Shown here: positions 51,079 to 59,708 of the stretch, one piece after another
How positions within the stretch are numbered: the first letter of the stretch is position 1
Layout: every line of letters begins with the position of its first letter
Notes under the pieces: generated by a model
What the model saw: the letters and a program-made list of their open reading frames with translations, nothing else
What the model was told of the DNA's origin: nothing
The model's database searches: none
Translations under genes and position numbers: made by a program
Source of the DNA: Candidatus Poribacteria bacterium
GTDB taxonomy: Bacteria; Poribacteria; WGA-4E; WGA-3G
Length of the DNA stretch: 64,000 nt
Assembly (NCBI GenBank): GCA_022821495.1
Contig: JAJEDN010000021.1
Coordinates: 62,001 to 126,000 of the forward strand
Direction of reading: 5' to 3'

Positions 51079-51771
51079 CTATTGTTTTCGATCTGGCCAG
51101 AGATGGTCCATTGCCTCGTCAAAATCACGTATTTCTTCGTCAGTTAAAGGTTCCTGCTGCAGTATTTTCAGTAGAATCTTTGTATAGGTGTGGACCTCCG
51201 GAATATCCCCAAACGTCTCAATGAGTCCCTCGCGCTCTATTTCAACGTATAACTCAGGATCTTCCTCTCTGAGTTTATCCATATCTACTGAGAAGCGTCG
51301 CTTCATTCTTTTCGTGTGTTCTAATGCTTCCTTTGTGCCTTCAAACGGCCAGAGGAATACCATTGCTTCAAGATAGATAATCTCTCTCTCAAGGTAAGCA
51401 ATACTTTCTTTATCAAGGGGTGTAAGCGTAACCTTATGCCCAGTATTAGGTCTATTTATTTGATGTTCTATAACGGTGCGAACTTGTGGGATATCGCCAA
51501 ACTCTTTGAGGATTTGGGCGTGATGGTATTTTTCGCGTAAATCAAGGTCCTTTTCTTCAAAAAAATTTGGAGGGATCTCCAGTTCCATAAGTTCTGCGAC
51601 ATACTCGTCTGTCAGAACGATCCATGTCTCATCAGGGGGATTATGAGGAATGATTACCTCAGTTTCTGTTTCCGCGATTGGCTTCAGAACGTCCGCGTCC
51701 TCGGTATCTCCACAACTATAAAAAATGGAGAGGCTGAGAAGACTTAAAAATAAAATAAAGATGCTTTTCAT
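51079..51771 (-). CDS. Lipoprotein, paralogue of the neighbouring gene
   Basis: A 230-residue lipoprotein: signal with lipobox Cys (LSIFYSC) and start at 51771. The mature part contains two copies of a GDIPxVxTxx-type segment (GDIPQVRTVIEH and GDIPEVHTYTKI). Related to the gene at 51869 by these segments and by order. No family is recognised; the two lie in tandem. Confidence 0.65.
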   Translation of the reverse strand: MKSIFILFLSLLSLSIFYSCGDTEDADVLKPIAETETEVIIPHNPPDETWIVLTDEYVAELMELEIPPNFFEEKDLDLREKYHHAQILKEFGDIPQVRTVIEHQINRPNTGHKVTLTPLDKESIAYLEREIIYLEAMVFLWPFEGTKEALEHTKRMKRRFSVDMDKLREEDPELYVEIEREGLIETFGDIPEVHTYTKILLKILQQEPLTDEEIRDFDEAMDHLWPDRKQ

Positions 51772-51868
51772 AGCGATCTCCGTTATTAAAAGCGATGTGT
51801 GTTCACTCGTTTCTGCTTTCCACAATTTTCATAGTGTTCATAGTGTGCGTGACATTATGTCATCAATA

Positions 51869-52573
51869 TTAGTTATCATTATCCTCGCGTTGTTCGTCAA
51901 GATTCTTAAGATGTAAGGCTGCGGCATTTTTCGCTGCCCGTTCCGCATCCGTTAGTTTTTTACCTAACAATCTTTTGAGTTCCAGACGCACATAGGTATG
52001 GACCTCTGGAATATCTCCGTGTCGACGCAGAAGTTCTCGTTCCACGACGACCATGTATCCTTCCGGATCTTCTTTCATCCATTGAAGTCCATCTCTGTAG
52101 GGAGATATCTGAGGTTGCGTTGGAAATAATGATGAGATTTCTAAGAGGGCCTCAAGATTTTTTTCATTCGGGAAGAGACGGTACTGGGCTTCAGAATACG
52201 CGATGGCTTGATCTCGTGTTATACTTTTCCCAGGTTTCCGCAGAAATGCTATAATGTAGCGCAGTTCAGGAATATCGCCAAATTGCTTCAGAAGTTGCGC
52301 GAAATAATATTTGTTTTGTAACTCGGGATCCTCCGTCTTGTACCAATCTGGTGGTGGGGTTATCGCCATGAGTTCTGCAATATCGGTATCTGTGAGTTCC
52401 CAGAGTTCACCTGTTGTTCCAGAGGGCCATTCGAATTCTCCCTCCAGGATATGATCTATTGATAACATGTCTTCTTCATCTGCCGCTTCGCCACATCCGC
52501 CAAAGGAGAGTGAACTGATGAGAACTGCAAGTATGAAAAAAGCACGGACACCCAAAAAGCTAAGAGTGTTCAT
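51869..52573 (-). CDS. Lipoprotein, paralogue of the neighbouring gene
   Basis: A 234-residue lipoprotein with lipobox SFGGC at residue 27 and the same repeated segments (GDIPELRYIIAFL and GDIPEVHTYVRLEL). It has an acidic segment ahead of the first repeat and a Glu-rich C-terminus. Function unknown; likely surface-exposed in the periplasm or outer membrane. Confidence 0.65.
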   Translation of the reverse strand: MNTLSFLGVRAFFILAVLISSLSFGGCGEAADEEDMLSIDHILEGEFEWPSGTTGELWELTDTDIAELMAITPPPDWYKTEDPELQNKYYFAQLLKQFGDIPELRYIIAFLRKPGKSITRDQAIAYSEAQYRLFPNEKNLEALLEISSLFPTQPQISPYRDGLQWMKEDPEGYMVVVERELLRRHGDIPEVHTYVRLELKRLLGKKLTDAERAAKNAAALHLKNLDEQREDNDN

Positions 52574-52589
52574 GAAATCTCCTTTATTT

Positions 52590-52749
52590 TTAGGACTTAC
52601 GCAAAAATAGTAATTTCGATATCTTTAACCCCCTAAAGAATCAGAATCAACGGTATGAAGCCCGTGTGAGCTTCCCCGGGTATGAATGCCTTATAGGCAT
52701 TCCCCGCCTCTTATCAGGCGGACTTTAAGAGGAAATGCGTAAGTCCTAA
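52590..52749. mobile_element. MITE copy B, with perfect 14-bp terminal repeats and an internal insertion
   Basis: TTAGGACTTACGCA at 52590-52603 and TGCGTAAGTCCTAA at 52736-52749 are perfectly inverted. Relative to copy C it has about 70 extra bases between CCCCCTAAA and CTTATCAGG. The next 200 nt to the sulfatase start contain no convincing gene, only a 47-codon frame from about 52864 that overlaps the sulfatase start. Confidence 0.75.
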
Positions 52750-52950
52750 TTTACTATAGTTTGGACAATACATAAAGCAGAAAAGAGGGGACCCTTGAAG
52801 ATACTACATGAAACGCATCAGAACCACATAATGTTTACGAGTTTAAAAAAATAGCACCTAAAATGCAGTGGTTGCTAACAGAAGTTGGAGATAAAACGGC
52901 AGATTTGGTAATCTTAGCAGATAGAATAGTAGAACAGAATGGAGGTAAAA

Positions 52951-54372
52951 ATGCGGTCACCGAATATAATTTTAATGATGTGCGACGACCTTGGATATGG
53001 TGATGTCGGATTTAACGGAAATGAGATTATCAAAACGCCGAATTTGGACAGGCTGGCGGGTGATGGGATCCGATTTACGCGGTTTTATGCCGGCGGACCG
53101 GTCTGTTCCCCGACGCGGGGGACGTGTTTGACCGGGAGACATTATTTTCGATACGGCATAACACATGCCAATCGTGGGCATCTACCCGCACAGGAAATGA
53201 CACTGGCGCGAATGCTAAAATCGTTTGGCTATGCAACCGGACATTTTGGAAAATGGCATCTTGGAACGCTGGACCCGAATTATTCGGGGAAGCCTCATCG
53301 GAATCCTGCGCGTAATTACGCGCCGCCGTGGGAGCGGGATTACGATGCATCTTTTGCCACGGAGTATGCAGTGCCAACTTGGGATCCCGCCGTCGGTGTC
53401 GAGCGTGGGGGTAGACGTTCGGACCGACCATGGGCATCGCCTTACTACGAGAATGGAAAACTGGCTACGGAGAATCTAAAAGGATGTGATTCCCGGGTGT
53501 TGATGGATCGCGCAATTGCGTTTATTGAACAGACGCTTGAAAAGGGCGAACCGTTCTTTACGACGATCTGGTTTCACGCGCCGCATACCCCGGTCTTTGC
53601 TGGACCGGAATACCGCGAAATGTACGCCGAATACAGCGAAAATGAGCAACACTATTACGGCTGTATTACCGCAATAGACGATCAGGTAGGACGGTTGTAT
53701 CACACTTTGGCAGCGTGGGGCGTATCCCAAAACACGATGATCTGGTTCTGTTCGGACAACGGACCCGAAGGACGCACAGGTCAGGAGGGGCGGAACCGGG
53801 GTTCAACAGGTGGCTTGCGCGGGCGAAAACGTTCTTTGTTTGACGGCGGTGTGGGCGTGCCTGCACTCTTGCACTGGCCGGGTCATGCGGACCCCGGACG
53901 TGTGGTGGAAATGCCGTGCAGCACCCTGGATTACTTTCCGACAATCGCCGAAACCCTGCAATTTGAAATGCCCGATAGTCGCCCGATTGATGGTATCAGT
54001 CTACTACCGACCCTTGAAGGAAACATGACACAACGTCCGACCCCGATTCCGTATCGGTTCAATAGTGGAAAAGACGCGATGTTTCAGGCACCGACCCTCG
54101 CTATGATGGATAACCGCTATAAATGCTTGACCAATCTATCAAATGATGGCAGCGAAGATTTGTGTTTTGATATGATTGAAGACCGCGCAGAAACCGTCAA
54201 CTTGGCAGACGAACAACGCGAGCGATTAGAGCAAACCCGCAAGTCCCTAAGTCAATGGCTCCACTCATGTAAGGTGAGTCATAAGGGTGGGGATTATGAT
54301 GAGGCGTTTGAACCTGTTGCGCCATTTGAAGAGGTCACAGGAGATTGGTTATCAAGAGAAAACAGAAATTAG
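52951..54372 (+). CDS. Arylsulfatase-type sulfatase
   Basis: A 473-residue sulfatase. NIILMMCDDLGYGDVG supplies the metal ligands, and GGPVCSPTRGTCLTG has the CxPxR-like formylglycine site (C-S-P-T-R). Then GKWHLG and SDNGPEG are conserved. The start at 52951 follows GGAGGTAAAA; an ATG 12 nt earlier lies in that site. It has no signal peptide and would need an FGE elsewhere, because the SUMF1-like protein at 45268 lacks FGE cysteines. Likely target: sulfated polysaccharides. Confidence 0.9.
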   Translation: MRSPNIILMMCDDLGYGDVGFNGNEIIKTPNLDRLAGDGIRFTRFYAGGPVCSPTRGTCLTGRHYFRYGITHANRGHLPAQEMTLARMLKSFGYATGHFGKWHLGTLDPNYSGKPHRNPARNYAPPWERDYDASFATEYAVPTWDPAVGVERGGRRSDRPWASPYYENGKLATENLKGCDSRVLMDRAIAFIEQTLEKGEPFFTTIWFHAPHTPVFAGPEYREMYAEYSENEQHYYGCITAIDDQVGRLYHTLAAWGVSQNTMIWFCSDNGPEGRTGQEGRNRGSTGGLRGRKRSLFDGGVGVPALLHWPGHADPGRVVEMPCSTLDYFPTIAETLQFEMPDSRPIDGISLLPTLEGNMTQRPTPIPYRFNSGKDAMFQAPTLAMMDNRYKCLTNLSNDGSEDLCFDMIEDRAETVNLADEQRERLEQTRKSLSQWLHSCKVSHKGGDYDEAFEPVAPFEEVTGDWLSRENRN

Positions 54373-54417
54373 TCAGGGCTCTTTAGGGCAGGGATTGTTT
54401 TTGTCTCTAAAAGCGGA

Positions 54418-56112
54418 CTATTTCTGTTTCAATTGACCCCATAACGTTGCTAACAAATGTGGTTGAGGTTGGACAGGCAACGATGCAGGATCAAACCAAT
54501 CTGCCCTGCTATTGTTCCCTTTGTGTGTGAGCTGCGTTTTTACACGGCTTTCCACATCAATCTTAAAGAGTTGTGTGGCACCTCTGACTTCCTGTTGGTA
54601 GATGATTTCAGTGCCTTGAGGAGACCAAGTGGGACGGAGTGCATCCGGTCCCTTCTCTGAAACAAGTTGTCGTAATCGACTCCCATCACGGTTAATAAGG
54701 TAGATGGTTTCTTCATCCTGCCAAGCAAAAGCGTCTGTGTGGCTTAGTATAGGTCTAAACTTCTGTAGAACGAAGGCAATTTGTCCCCCGTTGGGAGACC
54801 ACGCTGGGTCAAACTTAACTGGATATTTCTCTAATTCACCGAGGCGGACTTTTTGTTTGCGCGTTTGGACATTGAGAAGTCGAAGTTCATAGCCTTGTTT
54901 CCGCCTAAGATGGATAAAGGCAATTTTCTTTCCATCTGGAGACCAAGCGGGATCTCCAATGCTTCCGAAGCCAGTTTCTGCCACTGGCACGACTGATTTG
55001 TCATCTAACGTTATAATGTAAAGCACGCTGTCACGCACAGACGCGATCCGTTTTCCATCGGGTGCCCATGCTGCAGGGGATCTGCTATGCCAGTTATCGA
55101 GCACTCGCCGTATATTGCTCCCGTCAGCATCCATGAGATACAGAGTTTCCCTGCCTTCCCGGAAGGAGACAAAAAGAATCTGTTCACCTGTCGGAGACCA
55201 AGTTGGGTGAAAATCGCTTGCCACATCTTGTGTAAGATTCACCGGATCGCTGCCATCGGAGTTCATCGTCCAGATATCCCAATTCCCATCTCGGTTGGAG
55301 GCAAAGGCAACTTTCCCCGCTTTCGGTGCGATCACAGCGGCGGAATCTTTGGAGTCGGAGGGCAACCCGAAACGGTTCGAGTAGTGATGCCTGATACCCA
55401 GTACCAATAGCACCACAGCCAGAATAGATGCAGCAATTGCCCACGGCACGAACGGTTGACTTCCACTGGTAGAAGGCGTAGGTGTCATACGCGAGACCTC
55501 GCGCATGACGTTCTCAGTGAAATTCGGCGCGATTTGGAAACCGCTTAAAGCCTCTCGAACCATCGGTTCTTCTTTCTTTAAACGCTGCTGGGCGCGACGG
55601 AGGCGACTCTTAATCGTACCCACTGATGCCCCTAAAAACTCGCTGATCTCTTCATGTGTCATTTCTCCAAAGTAGTGGAGCGTGATGACCGTGCGTTCCT
55701 TCTCGCGTAATTTGGCAAGCAACTTTTGGACAACTTCGCGCTGTGTTTCTGCTTCTGTCCGCTCGTTCTCCTGAATCACATATCCCGAATACGTTGCTTT
55801 CTCTAATTGCGCATGGCTCGTATCTTCAAAAGACTGTGTGGACAAACGCTTTTTACGCAGCCAGGCAATACAACCCCGCGTCGCTATCACAGACAACCAA
55901 CGGGCAAAATGGTGCGGTTTCTTCAACGTTGCCAACTCCTTATATGCTTTCAGGAAGGCATCCTGCGTAATCTCTTCAGCAGTGTGAAAATCTCCGACTT
56001 TCCGCCACACAAGTGCGTGCACCGGTTTCTGATATTTTCTCACGAGCGTAGAGAACGCGTTGTCATCGCCTGCAAGGACGCGTTGAATCAGTTCGACATC
56101 GTCGTTTTTCAT
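54418..56112 (-). CDS. ECF sigma factor fused to membrane helix and TolB-like propeller, with TWGxLK tail
   Basis: A 564-residue fusion. Residues 1-95: sigma region 2 (FSTLVRKYQKPVHALVW, TAEEITQDAFLKAYKEL). Residues 130-182: sigma region 4 (LREKERTVITLHYF, THEEISEFLGASVGTIKSRL). Residues 222-240: one membrane helix. Residues 265-545: a TolB/PD40-type propeller (FASNRDGNWDIW, AWSPDGKKIAFIH). The end, HLLATLWGQLKQK, matches the tail of secreted LamG proteins of this window. It would sense something outside the membrane and transcribe inside. GGAGGT is upstream of the ATG. No anti-sigma gene is adjacent. Confidence 0.9.
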   Translation of the reverse strand: MKNDDVELIQRVLAGDDNAFSTLVRKYQKPVHALVWRKVGDFHTAEEITQDAFLKAYKELATLKKPHHFARWLSVIATRGCIAWLRKKRLSTQSFEDTSHAQLEKATYSGYVIQENERTEAETQREVVQKLLAKLREKERTVITLHYFGEMTHEEISEFLGASVGTIKSRLRRAQQRLKKEEPMVREALSGFQIAPNFTENVMREVSRMTPTPSTSGSQPFVPWAIAASILAVVLLVLGIRHHYSNRFGLPSDSKDSAAVIAPKAGKVAFASNRDGNWDIWTMNSDGSDPVNLTQDVASDFHPTWSPTGEQILFVSFREGRETLYLMDADGSNIRRVLDNWHSRSPAAWAPDGKRIASVRDSVLYIITLDDKSVVPVAETGFGSIGDPAWSPDGKKIAFIHLRRKQGYELRLLNVQTRKQKVRLGELEKYPVKFDPAWSPNGGQIAFVLQKFRPILSHTDAFAWQDEETIYLINRDGSRLRQLVSEKGPDALRPTWSPQGTEIIYQQEVRGATQLFKIDVESRVKTQLTHKGNNSRADWFDPASLPVQPQPHLLATLWGQLKQK

Positions 56113-56246
56113 CAGCTACCTCCAGAAAGGGATAATTTCATGATTTCGCAATCAAACATATAGTGACGCGACTTACGGGCAAAATAGATGCATAATTCCG
56201 CAAAAAAGCGAAAAAATTAAACGCCTATGTGGCAACTTAATTTTAC

Positions 56247-56275
56247 TTGACATTTAATAATATACGGAGTATAAT
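56247..56275 (+). promoter_or_regulatory. Consensus sigma-70 promoter in the 471-nt gap before the Rieske gene
   Basis: TTGACA, 17 nt, TATAAT. The gap 56113-56583 also holds a second consensus promoter and a poor 66-codon frame at 56317-56517 with no family match, judged non-coding. Confidence 0.65.
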
Positions 56276-56472
56276 AATTAATACAGATTTAGCAAAAATA
56301 CGTATGCTAAAGGAAGGTGTTTGTGACAAATAGATTGGCGTTTTTCAAGGACAATTCTAACGGAATATTTTGTAACACTTCCGTAATTTTTTTCGTGTAT
56401 TTGAATAGAAAGTGCCATCCCAAAATCCGCTTTTCAAACACTACTTTGTTTTTAATTGTTATTTATTTCCTA

Positions 56473-56501
56473 TTGACATTTCAAGTTTATTGTGGTATAA
56501 T
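56473..56501 (+). promoter_or_regulatory. Second consensus sigma-70 promoter before the Rieske gene
   Basis: TTGACA, 17 nt, TATAAT, about 76 nt before the start. Either it or the one 226 nt upstream could serve the operon. Confidence 0.7.
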
Positions 56502-56583
56502 ACTTTATGGTCGTTAAGTTTAGATTCGTGCTTTTTATTTACAGTTATCGTATACAAAACACAATTTGGAGGAATGGAATATT

Positions 56584-58320
56584 ATGGGACATCAAACGCA
56601 AAACTGGGTGAAAGTCGCCGAGTTAAGTGAAGTTCCTGAAGGACAGCCGAAAGCGATTCAGATGGGAGAAGGGCGCAGCATCGCGCTTTTCAATGTTGAT
56701 GGAAAGATTTACGCGACGGATAACCAGTGTCCGCACATGGGATACCCGCTCACACGTGGAACGATCCGAAACGGGGTCTTAACATGCGACTGGCACCGCC
56801 GCAGCTTCGATTTGGAAGGCGGTGGTTGCTTCCACGTCGAATGCGACGATCTGCGCGTCTTTCCGGTAGAAGTCCGAGATGACGAAATTTGGATTGAACC
56901 CGGAGATATGGCCTACCGCCGCGCAGAGGAGCATAAACAACTGCTCCGAGAAGGTCTGTTGAGCGAAGACAGATGGACAATGTCCAAAGCGATTGCGCTG
57001 TTACTCAAAGGTGGCGTGCCGGAAGCAGAGGTCATGAGTTCAATTCTGGAACACGTCAGTCGGCATATCGCAACCTCTCACGGCGCAGAGGGAGGCAGCG
57101 ATGTCTCCAGGCTTATCAATGGACTCAAAGTTGGACGTAAATACAATGGTGCTGATAGACTCATTGCTGTTACGACTGCGGCGTGTTCCGCTGCAGGTCC
57201 CGCATCGGAACGGCTTGAGGTTGTGCCGTTGCCGGAGCCTGTTGCGTGGGAGAAAATCAGTCGTTGGGTGCGTAACTTTTCTTATGAAGGACAGTCGGGC
57301 CGCATTGAGCGATGCTTGTTCACTGCCTATCACAAAGGGGACGCGGATAAACTATGTCCGTTGCTCTTTGAGTGTGCGGTTGAACCGCATTTTATTGATG
57401 CCCCCGATATTCCGCTCTATGTGAGTTATCTTGCTGAAGTCGTTGATGAATTTGGATGGGAACACGCCTCAGAGTTATTCTTCTATCTGGGCGCAGAACT
57501 TGTCGGGCATCGTCCAGATGATCCGGAACGGTATCGTAGAGACGCGATTCAACTGATGCGAGAGATGCTCCCTACCGTTGAAGGCGCGACTTTAGACGAG
57601 AACGATAAATTTGACGAGGATGCTTTCGTTGCTGCACTCACGAGTGTCAATCTCCAGCGATCGTTTGCGGCAGTACAGGCAGCCTTGGTTGATGGTGTAA
57701 AGTTAGACAGCGTTATTACAACACTGGTCTTGCTTGCAGCAGACCGTATGGCAAACACCCCTGTAAATGTAGATGCCGGTTGGGAAAATTTAACGATGGA
57801 ACTCAACCTCGCGGCGTCATTGCGGAGTGCCCAACAGGTTGGTGGAAATCTTGTTGCAGCGAAAGGTATTTTTCACGCTGCGTGGCAAATCTTTGCGGAT
57901 CGCTGGATAAACATTCCCTCGCGGGCACTCAGCGAACCCTTAAGTGAAGAAAAACTGGATGTCGCGGATGAGGCAGAGGGACTCAAGGCTATTATTGATA
58001 CAATTGAGACGCTTGACGTTCAAGGTGTCGGACCAAAAGTACTGGGTTACCTGAATGCGGGTTATTCTGCTGAGCGATTAATAGAAGAGATCGGTCATAC
58101 GGTGCTGTGGGATGATACGGGAAGTGAAGTCTTACCGACGCTCCGCACCGTATTTGACGAATGGAAGCGCGCTGATGGACATCCCGCACAGTCTCAACTG
58201 CTGGTCGGATTGGCTCGCTACGTTACAGATATCCGATCGAATACGGATAACAAATCTGCGGCGACGACCGCAATGCGGTTTGCCGAAGGCAGAACAACAA
58301 TTGAGGTCTTTGAGGAGTAA
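56584..58320 (+). CDS. Rieske [2Fe-2S] protein with long helical C-terminal domain
   Basis: A 578-residue protein. N-terminal Rieske domain with the cluster ligands CPHMGY and CDWHRR. Residues 115-578 are helical, resembling questin-oxidase-like (DUF4243) proteins by pattern, and are shared with the gene at 59709. A Rieske oxygenase partner or a redox enzyme of small molecules is plausible; no reductase is adjacent. Start 56584 has GGAGG 11 nt upstream. Confidence 0.75.
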   Translation: MGHQTQNWVKVAELSEVPEGQPKAIQMGEGRSIALFNVDGKIYATDNQCPHMGYPLTRGTIRNGVLTCDWHRRSFDLEGGGCFHVECDDLRVFPVEVRDDEIWIEPGDMAYRRAEEHKQLLREGLLSEDRWTMSKAIALLLKGGVPEAEVMSSILEHVSRHIATSHGAEGGSDVSRLINGLKVGRKYNGADRLIAVTTAACSAAGPASERLEVVPLPEPVAWEKISRWVRNFSYEGQSGRIERCLFTAYHKGDADKLCPLLFECAVEPHFIDAPDIPLYVSYLAEVVDEFGWEHASELFFYLGAELVGHRPDDPERYRRDAIQLMREMLPTVEGATLDENDKFDEDAFVAALTSVNLQRSFAAVQAALVDGVKLDSVITTLVLLAADRMANTPVNVDAGWENLTMELNLAASLRSAQQVGGNLVAAKGIFHAAWQIFADRWINIPSRALSEPLSEEKLDVADEAEGLKAIIDTIETLDVQGVGPKVLGYLNAGYSAERLIEEIGHTVLWDDTGSEVLPTLRTVFDEWKRADGHPAQSQLLVGLARYVTDIRSNTDNKSAATTAMRFAEGRTTIEVFEE

Positions 58321-58326
58321 TATCTA

Positions 58327-59592
58327 ATGGCCCAGAACGCTTGGCACTTTCCACGTACAGAATATATTGAGGCTGTGAATGCAGGGGACGCGAATCGCGT
58401 CAAATCCTTGTTAGCAGATAGTGCCAAACGCATTGAGTACATTGAAGCGCCTTGGTTCGCCTTTGATGCTCCGGCGATTGTGTTTGCTGCTTCAAGCGGC
58501 AACCGTCCGCTCGTAGAAGTGCTGCTGGATGCTGGTGCAGACATCAATGCGAAAAGTTCTTGGTGGGCTGGTGGTACATCAGCTCTCCAGCACGCAGCGG
58601 GTTCGATGCTTGCATACGATACGGAATTAGCTGCGTATCTCATTGAACGCGGCGCAACGATTGACGCACACGCTGCCGCTGGGTTGGATAGGGTTGAAAC
58701 GCTTGAGATGTTGATCCGTGAAAATCCTGATGTTGTGAACGCACCCGGATGCGATGGCATGTCTCCGCTCCATTTTTCAGCGACGCCTCGTATTGCGGAA
58801 CTACTGCTCGCACAGGGTGCAGACATAAATCTACGCGATCGTGACCATTACGGCACAGCCGCGCAGTGGACGATGCGAAGACGACCTGAAGTGTGTCGTT
58901 ATCTCCTTGAACGTGGTGCCGAAGCGGATGTCGTCCTCTATTGTGTGATGGGTGATGTTGAACGAGCAAAGGCGGAAATTGAAAAAAATTCAGAGCTCCT
59001 CAATCTCAGAATTAATGTAAAATCCGCGAAAGGCTATGTGATACCACCGTTGAATTCGAGCCAGCAAACGTCCGAAGTTCCCGGTGGACATGTTTATGCG
59101 TATCAGGTTGGTCCTACCATGCCGCTGCTTGAGATAGCACTTCAATCCAAGCAGTCAGCGATCGTTGATTTGCTCATTGACACAGGTTATGAGATTAATT
59201 TACGAGATTGGTATGTGCTTGTCGGGCAGGGACCGAAGCGGTTTGATGCGTTGGTGAAAGGGTTTCTTGCCAAAGGTTGGAACATCAACGCGCTTCAGAA
59301 ACATCGCCGTGGGATGTGGACGCCTCTTCATTGGGTTGCACAACGCGGTTTAACGAATGGTGTCGCCTGTTTGTTGGCAAACGGTGCTGACCCGAATGTA
59401 ACGGATGATAAAGGGCAAACGCCGTTACACTTCATCGCTCAGAAAGGTGTCGGGAAAAATCAAGTGGAACTCTTGATTGAACACGGTGCGGATCTAAACG
59501 CACGGGATGATACTGGACAGACACCGTTGGATTACGCCAAGAAAGCGAAACGGAAAACGGTTGCAACATTTCTAACAGAATTAATTCATTAG
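58327..59592 (+). CDS. Ankyrin-repeat protein
   Basis: A 421-residue protein with about nine ankyrin repeats (ALLVEVLLDAGADINAKS-type, and DDKGQTPLHFIAQKGVG, DLNARDDTGQTPLDYAKKA). No signal peptide. The stop of the Rieske gene and the GAGGAG site are 6 nt before the ATG, so it is in the same operon. Likely a binding partner of the flanking Rieske proteins. Confidence 0.88.
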   Translation: MAQNAWHFPRTEYIEAVNAGDANRVKSLLADSAKRIEYIEAPWFAFDAPAIVFAASSGNRPLVEVLLDAGADINAKSSWWAGGTSALQHAAGSMLAYDTELAAYLIERGATIDAHAAAGLDRVETLEMLIRENPDVVNAPGCDGMSPLHFSATPRIAELLLAQGADINLRDRDHYGTAAQWTMRRRPEVCRYLLERGAEADVVLYCVMGDVERAKAEIEKNSELLNLRINVKSAKGYVIPPLNSSQQTSEVPGGHVYAYQVGPTMPLLEIALQSKQSAIVDLLIDTGYEINLRDWYVLVGQGPKRFDALVKGFLAKGWNINALQKHRRGMWTPLHWVAQRGLTNGVACLLANGADPNVTDDKGQTPLHFIAQKGVGKNQVELLIEHGADLNARDDTGQTPLDYAKKAKRKTVATFLTELIH

Positions 59593-59594
59593 TA

Positions 59595-59688
59595 TTAGGA
59601 CTTACGCAGCCGCCTCTCAAAGTCCCCCTGATAAGGGGGATTTAGGGGGTTAAAGATACTAAAATTACTGTTTTTGCGTAAGTCCTGA
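59595..59688. mobile_element. MITE copy C
   Basis: TTAGGACTTACGCA (59595-59608) faces TGCGTAAGTCCTGA (59675-59688). The interior holds CCCCCTGATAAGGGGG and a TTAGGGGGTTAAAGAT strand, as in copy A. It separates the ankyrin and second Rieske genes. Confidence 0.75.
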
Positions 59689-59708
59689 GTATAATAGGAG
59701 AAAATATC

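Noticed and set aside
52864..53010. 47-codon frame overlapping the sulfatase start
   Set aside because: It has no ribosome site and runs into conserved sulfatase sequence in another frame.
56317..56517. 66-codon frame with a GTG start between two promoters
   Set aside because: Composition is low-complexity and hydrophobic without a family match, and the consensus promoter at 56473 lies inside it.
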